Shown here piece by piece: positions 58,355 through 64,000 of a stretch of DNA of 64,000 nt; positions within the stretch are counted from its first letter, which is position 1, and every line of letters begins with the position of its first letter. The notes under the pieces were generated by a model. The model made no database searches, was not told the DNA's origin, and was given only the letters and a program-made list of their open reading frames with translations. The stretch is from Pseudomonadota bacterium (GTDB lineage: Bacteria > Pseudomonadota > Alphaproteobacteria > Dongiales > Dongiaceae), in NCBI GenBank assembly GCA_021792365.1, contig JAJYUT010000004.1, forward strand, positions 310,001-374,000. The letters are read 5' to 3'. The translations under genes and the position numbers were made by a program.

Positions 58355-59515
58355 ATGATCGCCGCATTGATCAGCACCGGGCGCGGACTTCAATCCCTTG
58401 TCCGCGGCGGAGCAACGCTCCGCAAAGAGGAACTCTCGCAGACGATCAGCTTCGCGCGCATCGTGCTGATCGTGGGTTTGGTGTTCCTGCATTACGAGTG
58501 GTTCCCGAACGCCCGGATCTCCCCGTTCCGCGGCCTCGATCCGACGCAGAACCAGATCGCCACCTTCGTGCAGAGCTTCGTGCTGTTCTTCTTCTTCAGC
58601 GTAGTGCCGCTGCTCAGCATGATCTCCGGGTGGCTGTTCTTCTCGTTCCTCTCCGATCCGGCATCGGCCCTGGCCGGCCGCATCCGGCGCCGGTTCGCCT
58701 CGCTCTATCTGCCGCTCGTGTTCTGGAACGCGCTGTTCCTGGCGTTCCTGCTGCTCCTGTTCCACGCCGCGCCCGGCCACCCGCTGCTGGCGGAGATGAA
58801 CATCGATCTCCAATCCGCCGGCATCATGGATTACGTCAACGCCGTCTTCGGCCTTACCAAGCACCCGATCGGATTCCAGTTCTGGTTCGTGCGCGATCTG
58901 TTCGTGACGGTGCTGGTCAGTCCTCTGCTGTGGATCCTGCTGACTCGCGCGCCGGTGATCGGGGCCTTGCTGCTGGGCGGGTGCTGGTTCGTGGGGCATG
59001 ATCTGTGGATCTTCTTCCGCGCCGACGTCGTGTTCTTCTTCTATCTCGGCGGGTGGATCAGGCTGCGCGGCGTGCCGGTGGAGATCGGCGCGCGCGCCAC
59101 TCTGGTCTTCCTCGCCGCCTATGTGCTGCTCTGCGCGGTGCGGACGCTCGCGCCCTATGTGGTTGGGGACGGCAACCCCTTCGAGCTCCAGGTTGCCACC
59201 CGCGCCATGCGCCTGATCGGCGTGCTCGCCTGCTGGGGCCTGTTCCAGCGCATCGCGTTGACGGGCATGGGCGGCGTGGTGGCGCGTTATGGCGGCCTGG
59301 CCTTCTTCCTGCATGCAGCCCACTACCCGCTGATTGCGGAGGTGAAGCTGATCCTGTGGGATCTCCTGCCGGCGGAGACGCAGCCCTGGATGCTGGCGCA
59401 TTATGTGGTGAGCGTCCTCGTCACGGTCGCGATCGGCATCGGGCTCGGAATCGCGCTGACGCGGCTTGCGCCGAAGGCGTTCGCCTTGCTGAACGGCGGC
59501 CGGGGCATCGCCTAG
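58355..59515 (+). CDS. Acyltransferase-3 family membrane protein
   Basis: This 386-residue protein has about ten transmembrane segments (for example FARIVLIVGLVFLHYEWF, FVLFFFFSVVPLLSMISGWLFF and LPLVFWNALFLAFLLLLF). The helix 1 region with a histidine (VFLHYEW) and RIRRRFASLYLPLVFW fits the acyltransferase-3/OpgC-like pattern. Such proteins O-acylate surface glycans or glucans. It follows a divergent 188-bp spacer after the AsnB-like gene. Confidence 0.85.
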   Translation: MIAALISTGRGLQSLVRGGATLRKEELSQTISFARIVLIVGLVFLHYEWFPNARISPFRGLDPTQNQIATFVQSFVLFFFFSVVPLLSMISGWLFFSFLSDPASALAGRIRRRFASLYLPLVFWNALFLAFLLLLFHAAPGHPLLAEMNIDLQSAGIMDYVNAVFGLTKHPIGFQFWFVRDLFVTVLVSPLLWILLTRAPVIGALLLGGCWFVGHDLWIFFRADVVFFFYLGGWIRLRGVPVEIGARATLVFLAAYVLLCAVRTLAPYVVGDGNPFELQVATRAMRLIGVLACWGLFQRIALTGMGGVVARYGGLAFFLHAAHYPLIAEVKLILWDLLPAETQPWMLAHYVVSVLVTVAIGIGLGIALTRLAPKAFALLNGGRGIA

Positions 59516-59583
59516 CGCGACGGCAACATCGAGGGCGCCGGCTTGTTCGCCAAGCATCATCAGGCCAGCAGACAGGTCCCGCC

Positions 59584-60159
59584 ATGCCGAGAGCCTCGCA
59601 CCTATCGCCACTTCGCTTTGCGGCTTCCTTTGCCGGCGGCGCGCTGATCGCGCTCGTAGGGTCCCGGCTGTTGCCGCCGCTCGTCGCCCAGGCGCGCGGC
59701 GCGGCGCGGATGAGGGCGGATGGGGATCCGCTCGCGACCCTGCTGGACGATCACCGTGCGATCCTGTCGCATCTCGACGCAATGGCCGAGTCCGCCGACA
59801 CGGAGGTGTTCGTCCGGACGCAGCATCTGCTGCGCCTCAAGCGGCGCCTCGCCGCCCATGCGTTGGCCGAGGAGGATATTGTCTATCCCGCCTTGCGCGA
59901 GCATCTGGAGACGGTCGATGATGCGACGCATCTCTATGAAGAGCACGCGGAGATGAAGGTCCTGCTCTACAAGCTGGAGCAGACGTCGAAGGGCGATGGA
60001 CAGTGGCACCTTCATGCCACGGAGTTGCGCACGCTGGTCCAGCGCCACATCCGGCAGGAGGAGGAGGTCGACTTCCCCAAGCTGCGCGAGACGCTGGACG
60101 AAGCCACATCGACCGAGCTCGCATCCAAGATCGCGCGCGAGAAGGCGCTTCTGCTCTAA
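59584..60159 (+). CDS. Hemerythrin HHE-domain protein
   Basis: This 191-residue protein has an N-terminal hydrophobic stretch (residues 10-30, FAASFAGGALIALVGSRLLPP) and a hemerythrin domain whose ligands are in DDHRAILSHLDAM, HALAEEDIVYPALREHL, EEHAEMKVLLYKLEQ and RHIRQEEEVDFPKLRE. A di-iron site for O2, NO or iron sensing is likely. The start MPRASHLSP at 59584 follows a GC-rich spacer; the frame upstream overlaps the acyltransferase in another frame and is not coding. A similar gene lies on the opposite strand 66 bp away. Confidence 0.88.
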   Translation: MPRASHLSPLRFAASFAGGALIALVGSRLLPPLVAQARGAARMRADGDPLATLLDDHRAILSHLDAMAESADTEVFVRTQHLLRLKRRLAAHALAEEDIVYPALREHLETVDDATHLYEEHAEMKVLLYKLEQTSKGDGQWHLHATELRTLVQRHIRQEEEVDFPKLRETLDEATSTELASKIAREKALLL

Positions 60160-60225
60160 TCCCCAAAAGAAAGCGGCGGGACCGGCGTCCAACGCCAGCC
60201 CGCCGCGACTGAAGGAATTGTTGCT

Positions 60226-60789
60226 CTACAGCCTGGCTTGGACTTCGTCCACCGAACGCTTCAGGCCGAGGAACGCCTCCACGCGCCGGGCCGCCATCTG
60301 GGCGCCCAGGGCGTAGAGGTTGGCATCGGTCCCGCGCATGTCGGGAAACATCTCCGATTCCTCTTCCTCCACGTGATGCTCGACCAGCTGCATGAGTTGC
60401 TGGACGCCAGGCCCGACCGCCCCCTCCGCAGCCAAGCCCTCGATGATCTTCCCGATCTGCTCTTTCATCTCGCTGTGCTCTTCGATCGCTTCCTCGACCT
60501 GGTCATCGTCTTCCAGCGCCCGCTCGGCCTCCGGATAGAAGATCTCCTCCTCGAGCCTGGCATGCACGGTAAGGGCGGAGCAGATTTTGGCCGCCAGCAC
60601 CGCCTTCATGCGGTCGCTGGCCTCGGTTTCATGTTGCTGGAACATGGCCCTTACTTCGGCATGATCCTGCATGAGGAGGGCGGTCCCGTCCGGCGGCACC
60701 TTTTTGCCGGCCGAAAGCAGGTCCCGCAGCGTTGCGGGATCCTGCGGCACGAGGTTCGATGTCACGACATCGTCGATCTGCATCGCCAT
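60226..60789 (-). CDS. Hemerythrin HHE-domain protein
   Basis: This protein of about 187 residues has a hemerythrin domain with ligand segments LMQDHAEVRAMFQQHE, HARLEEEIFYPEAERAL, EEHSEMKEQIGKIIEG and EHHVEEEESEMFPDMR. A di-iron centre is expected. The start at 60789 follows GGAGG at good spacing; an in-frame ATG at 60804 overlaps the stop of the upstream ferritin-like gene (ATGA). It is in the same operon as that gene. Confidence 0.9.
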   Translation of the reverse strand: MAMQIDDVVTSNLVPQDPATLRDLLSAGKKVPPDGTALLMQDHAEVRAMFQQHETEASDRMKAVLAAKICSALTVHARLEEEIFYPEAERALEDDDQVEEAIEEHSEMKEQIGKIIEGLAAEGAVGPGVQQLMQLVEHHVEEEESEMFPDMRGTDANLYALGAQMAARRVEAFLGLKRSVDEVQARL

Positions 60790-60800
60790 GTCGACCTCCA

Positions 60801-62060
60801 TCATTCCGCCGCGATGCGTGTGGCATAATCGGTCTGGGCCGACTGGCGCTCGTCCTTGCGCCGCAATCCGGGCACCGGATTGGGACCTTCGGTTTCCAGG
60901 CGATACTCGTCGCCGCGTCCTTCGATCGTTTCGGCGATTACTGCCTCGGACGGCACCCAGTCGCCGTTGACCGTGCGATTGTATGCGAAGTAGCGGTCAT
61001 CCTCAGGCAGGGTGGAGACCGGCACGAACTCGCTCTCCTTCGACGTCAATTCCACCTGGTTGGCCAGCACCTGCCGGACATACTCCTTGTTCTCCTTGAA
61101 CTGCATCGGCCGCTCGATGGCTTTCGGCAGGAACTCCTCGGGATCCCGCCGCTCAACCTTCCGGACCAGTTCGCAGGCAATGCGCAGATGCTCGATCTCC
61201 ATCGCGAGGTGCAGCTCGTAGAGCGCCTTCACCCTGGGATCGGTCTCCTCCTCCATGAAGGAATAGTAGATCCAGCACTCGTTGTACTCGTGGAACGCCA
61301 GGTTCTCGAGCATGGTGCAGCCGGGATCAAGGATGGATTCATAGTGGCTGACATGCTGCTCCTCGATCTGCGCGATCTCCAGATAAAGGCCGCGCGCGAG
61401 CGGCTCGACGAAGCGGTTTCCGATGGTGTTGTACCAGTTCATGGTCTGCTGCTCGGCCGACATGACGGTCAACGCGTTGAGGATCGATTGCGGATCAGCC
61501 GCCAGCGCCGTCATCGGACGCCGGATCTCGTCGCGCGGGTCGCGATGCTCGAAAATGGTGGGGCGGCCCGGCGTGATCTCGGTCAGGCCGCCGACGATCT
61601 TCTCGGCCTTCTTGCTGTCGAGCAGTTCGTAGAGGTTGGCGTAGCGGTAGAGGTGATCGAAATCCTCGAGCAACCCGAACTCGTACACCTGGCGGAGATA
61701 GGCATCCGGCTCGTTCTGGGCGACCCAGGCGGTGAGATCGACCGCCACCTGCTCGTAGCCCAAGGTCACCTCCAGGGTGGTCTCGTCGCCGGGGATGAGC
61801 CAGTTGACCGCCTTCTGCTGCTGGGCCTCGACGCGACGCACCAGGGCGAGGTGGCGCTTGATCTCGGGATCGAGCGTGTTGCGCGCCAGCATGTGGGAGA
61901 ACATCTGGGCCTCGACCTCGATGCCGTTCGCCACGATGCCGCGGCATCGGCCGAACGGATGGACCGAGTCCTTGTCATAGGGCGTCACGTTGAGGTCGCG
62001 CCAGTTGCGGAACTGCTTTTCGAGCGGCATGCCGCGCTCTTGCAACGGATTGAACGACAC
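60801..62060 (-). CDS. Ferritin-like helical protein of unknown function, probably two ferritin-like bundles
   Basis: This 419-residue, almost all-alpha protein repeats glutamate/histidine metal-site patterns: EVEAQMFSHM, EQQTMNWYNTI, EIAQIEEQHVSHYES (ExxH), FGLLEDFDHLYRYANLYE and AMEIEHLRIACEL (ExxH). This suggests two diiron four-helix bundles. The C-terminal 90 residues are polar and lack such motifs. The GTG at 62060 has AAGGAG upstream. Its stop overlaps the start region of the hemerythrin gene downstream, so both are likely coexpressed. Function is not known. Confidence 0.65.
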   Translation of the reverse strand: MSFNPLQERGMPLEKQFRNWRDLNVTPYDKDSVHPFGRCRGIVANGIEVEAQMFSHMLARNTLDPEIKRHLALVRRVEAQQQKAVNWLIPGDETTLEVTLGYEQVAVDLTAWVAQNEPDAYLRQVYEFGLLEDFDHLYRYANLYELLDSKKAEKIVGGLTEITPGRPTIFEHRDPRDEIRRPMTALAADPQSILNALTVMSAEQQTMNWYNTIGNRFVEPLARGLYLEIAQIEEQHVSHYESILDPGCTMLENLAFHEYNECWIYYSFMEEETDPRVKALYELHLAMEIEHLRIACELVRKVERRDPEEFLPKAIERPMQFKENKEYVRQVLANQVELTSKESEFVPVSTLPEDDRYFAYNRTVNGDWVPSEAVIAETIEGRGDEYRLETEGPNPVPGLRRKDERQSAQTDYATRIAAE

Positions 62061-62372
62061 GGGAGGGCTCCTTCAGGCATGTGTGGAAATTCGCCTCCCT
62101 GAAACAGGCCTGCTTTGCGAATGCTGCGTGCAGCCAAAAAAATCGTTGGTTGGCTCTTCGATCAATCCAGCGCAAGGTTCCGACGTGATTATGGACGTTG
62201 CCGCACCAGATTGTCATTTGATTGTCGGCGCGGCATGGCATCGAAGCTTTCTTGACGCAAGGCCGCCGCAAGAGCAGCCATGGACCCGGAGAGAAGTAAT
62301 CCACCCGCGGATCCGGCCGGAACCGGCTGGACCGTCAACGGTTTAGAGTTCATGGCAAAGAGGGCACCCGCT
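62061..62372. other. Divergent spacer of about 310 bp
   Basis: This region separates the ferritin-like gene from the small acidic protein gene. Longer versions of the acidic gene could start at 62280 or 62352, but these lack good ribosome-binding sites. Apart from likely promoters I see no other feature. Confidence 0.45.
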
Positions 62373-62591
62373 ATGTCGAAAGCTCCCAGCAGCGGCCGCA
62401 AGAAAAGGGCGACTGTGGACGGCTACGACGAGGTCGATGTCGCCTCGATCGACTCCTTTCCAGCCAGCGATCCTCCCGGTTGGATCGAGGTCAAGGCCCA
62501 TCCCTGTGCCGACGAGGAAGATGACGCCTCGACCGCCGAGGAATGCCTGGAAAAGACCGCAAAGGCCGCCAAGCGCGCGGCCTCCCGATAG
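62373..62591 (+). CDS. Small protein with an SFPASDPPGW motif
   Basis: This protein of about 72 residues has a basic N-terminus (SKAPSSGRKKRATVDG), then DEVDVASIDSFPASDPPGWIEVKAHP, and a Lys/Ala-rich end. The SFPASDPP-W motif occurs in many short alphaproteobacterial proteins of unknown function. The ATG at 62373 follows GAGGG; starts at 62352 or 62280 are alternatives. Its 3' end overlaps the AlkB-like gene by 49 bp in another frame. Confidence 0.55.
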   Translation: MSKAPSSGRKKRATVDGYDEVDVASIDSFPASDPPGWIEVKAHPCADEEDDASTAEECLEKTAKAAKRAASR

Positions 62592-63178
62592 CCGGCGGGC
62601 AGTCCTCTCGGCCCCGGCAGCCAAGCCTGCTAGGTCCGCCGGATATCCCTGGGTTCGCGTATCAGCCTGATCTCATCTCACCGGAAGAGGAGAGGGAGCT
62701 GGTCCGGCGCTTGTCCGTGCTGGATTTCAAGAACTTCGAGTTCCGCGGATACATGGGCAGCCGGCGGGTCGTCTCGTTCGGCTTCCGCTACGATTTCGGT
62801 GACAGCAAGGTGCATGCGGCGCCGGACATTCCGTCGTTCCTGCTCCCGCTGCGTCAGTTGGCGGCCCAGTTCGCGCAGATCGAGGCTGCGGCGCTGCAGC
62901 ATGTCCTGGTCACGGAATATCAGCCGGGTGCCGGCATCGGATGGCACCGGGACCGGCCGGTATTCAGGACCGTGACGGGTGTATCGCTGCTGTCGCCATG
63001 CCGTTTCCGGCTGAGGCGCAGGCAGCCGACCGGCTGGCACCGCCAAACCGTCCTTCTCGAGCCGCGCTCCGCCTACCTGCTACGCGGACCAGTGCGGGAG
63101 GAGTGGGAGCATAGTATTCCGCCGGCTGAGAGTTTGCGGTACTCGGTTACGTTCAGAAGCCTGAAGTCGGAGGCCTGA
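62543..63178 (+). CDS. alkB: AlkB-type 2-oxoglutarate/Fe(II) dioxygenase
   Basis: This protein of about 211 residues has the AlkB catalytic layout: HxD motif GWHRDRPVF, the block VTGVSLLSPCRFRLRRR, the distal histidine in WEHSIPP and the 2-oxoglutarate arginine in RYSVTFR. Such enzymes oxidatively remove alkyl groups from DNA or RNA bases, or act on proteins. The start at 62543 is uncertain because it lies inside the preceding gene. The next gene starts at a TTG one base after its stop codon. Confidence 0.88.
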   Translation: MPGKDRKGRQARGLPIAGGQSSRPRQPSLLGPPDIPGFAYQPDLISPEEERELVRRLSVLDFKNFEFRGYMGSRRVVSFGFRYDFGDSKVHAAPDIPSFLLPLRQLAAQFAQIEAAALQHVLVTEYQPGAGIGWHRDRPVFRTVTGVSLLSPCRFRLRRRQPTGWHRQTVLLEPRSAYLLRGPVREEWEHSIPPAESLRYSVTFRSLKSEA

Positions 63179-64000
63179 TTGCGGGTCCTGGTTACCGGTG
63201 CGACAGGGCTGATCGGATCGGCGGTGATGGCTCGCCTGCTTCGGGTCGGGCACCAGGTTGTCGGCATATCGCGCGGCACCGGCGCTGCTCGGCAAAGCCA
63301 ACCGCATGTCGCGTGGGTGAGCCTCGACATCTCCCGCCAGGTTACGCCCGAGCACTGGATCGCGCATCTCGAAGGCGTAGAGGCCGTCGTGAACTGCGCC
63401 GGCGCATTACAGGACAGCCCGTCCGATAACCTGAAGGGCGTGCATGCCGTCGGGATTGCCTCCTTGTTCACGGCCTGCGAGCGGCTCGGCGTCCGGCGGG
63501 TGGTGCACTTCTCCGCTATCGGCGTCGATCGCGAAGCGCCGAGCGCGTTCTCGCGCACCAAGATCGAAGGCGATCGCGCCTTGATGGCGCGTGATCTCGA
63601 TTGGGTCATCCTGCGCCCCTCCGTCGTGCTTGGCCGCGCAGCCTATGGCGCCAGCGCCCTGTTCCGCGGGCTTGCCGCGCTGCCCGTTCTGCCGCTCATG
63701 CCGAATACCGGGCGGTTGCAGGTGGTGCAGCTTGACGACGTGGTCGAGACCGTCCTGTTCTTCCTCAAGCCGGATGCGCCGAGCCGGGTGGCGCTCGAGA
63801 TCGCCGGACCGGAGCAACTTTCCTTCGCCGATGTCGTGCTGCAGTATCGCCGCTGGCGCGGGGACGGGCCGCCGCACGTCGCCCACCTGCCGGACTGGAG
63901 CGCGCGCCTGATCTACCTGCTTGGGGACATGGCCAGCCTGCTCGGGTGGCGCCCGCCGGTGCGTTCTACGGCACGCCGGGAGATCACGCGGGGTGCCACC
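63179..64000 (+). CDS. SDR-type NAD(P)-binding protein (NDUFA9/YbjT-like), truncated at the window edge
   Basis: Starting at TTG 63179, the first 274 codons of this gene are in the window with no stop. They show the NAD(P) motif VTGATGLIGSAVMARLL, VVNCAGAL and RVVHFSAIGVD, with a divergent YxxxK-like FSRTKIEGD. This matches the complex-I NDUFA9/YbjT-like SDR group, which often has a C-terminal DoxX-like membrane domain outside this window. It starts directly after the alkB-like stop, with GGAGG five bases upstream, so the two are probably cotranscribed. Confidence 0.85.
   Translation, partial: MRVLVTGATGLIGSAVMARLLRVGHQVVGISRGTGAARQSQPHVAWVSLDISRQVTPEHWIAHLEGVEAVVNCAGALQDSPSDNLKGVHAVGIASLFTACERLGVRRVVHFSAIGVDREAPSAFSRTKIEGDRALMARDLDWVILRPSVVLGRAAYGASALFRGLAALPVLPLMPNTGRLQVVQLDDVVETVLFFLKPDAPSRVALEIAGPEQLSFADVVLQYRRWRGDGPPHVAHLPDWSARLIYLLGDMASLLGWRPPVRSTARREITRGAT

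Noticed and set aside
59005-59583. N-terminal extension of the first hemerythrin protein
   Set aside because: It overlaps the acyltransferase gene in another frame and reads as Arg/Gly/Ala filler. The real start is the ATG at 59584.

Overview
The window is GC-rich chromosomal DNA from an alphaproteobacterium, probably Rhodospirillales-like. The evidence is a circularly permuted two-piece tmRNA (tag ANDNSRLALAA) next to an alpha-type sspB, a DUF4169/ribbon-helix-helix/fumC neighbourhood, the hflKC-degP...serB-miaA-ilvBN-ilvC block and an mreBCD-mrdA-rodA operon. There is no IS element, integrase, phage gene or CRISPR array. Both ends cut a gene: an FAD-linked oxidase on the left and an SDR-type NAD(P)-binding protein on the right.

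Region 1 (0-30.5 kb) is mostly housekeeping: an AsmA-like protein, a GMC oxidoreductase, fumC, an MFS transporter, sspB and ssrA side by side, thyX, a Mrp-type Fe-S carrier, hflK/hflC, a DegP-type protease, serB, miaA and the branched-chain amino-acid genes ilvB-ilvN-lysE-type exporter-ilvC. Two glycan genes sit between degP and serB: a GT2 glycosyltransferase, and a protein joining a GT-B glycosyltransferase to a domain that closely matches the plant DUF579/GXM glucuronoxylan 4-O-methyltransferase family.

Region 2 (30.8-36.7 kb) is the rod-shape (elongasome) operon mreB-mreC-mreD-mrdA-rodA, followed by tRNA-Lys(CTT).

Region 3 (36.9-48.9 kb) is an accessory catabolic locus and the most interesting part of the window. 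One minus-strand operon encodes an aldehyde dehydrogenase, a class III extradiol (homoprotocatechuate-type) ring-cleavage dioxygenase, a fumarylacetoacetate-hydrolase-fold isomerase/decarboxylase, an acetoacetate-decarboxylase-fold enzyme, a cytochrome P450, a glutamine-synthetase-like ligase, a [2Fe-2S] ferredoxin and a ferredoxin reductase. A MarR regulator lies at its head. Divergent from it are an APC-type amine/amino-acid permease and a second P450 with an atypical I-helix. Two nearly identical 17-bp sites, CGTTCGA(T/C)ATCGAATGA, lie just before the aldehyde dehydrogenase gene and in the MarR-permease intergenic region, which suggests that one regulator controls both units. The gene content suggests uptake, gamma-glutamylation, P450 oxidation and meta-cleavage of an aromatic amine-type substrate; the substrate is not known.

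Region 4 (49.4-59.5 kb) is a surface-glycan locus: a sulfotransferase-like protein with a coiled-coil tail, a GT4 glycosyltransferase translationally coupled to a small coiled-coil protein, a UDP-sulfoquinovose-synthase (SqdB) homologue with an intact catalytic T/Y/K triad, a CapD/PseB-like dehydratase, an OmpA-family protein with its domains in inverted order, an asparagine-synthase-like protein lacking the glutaminase cysteine, and an acyltransferase-3 membrane protein. Region 5 (59.6-64 kb) holds two hemerythrin-domain proteins, a ferritin-like protein of unknown function, an AlkB-type dioxygenase and the truncated SDR gene.
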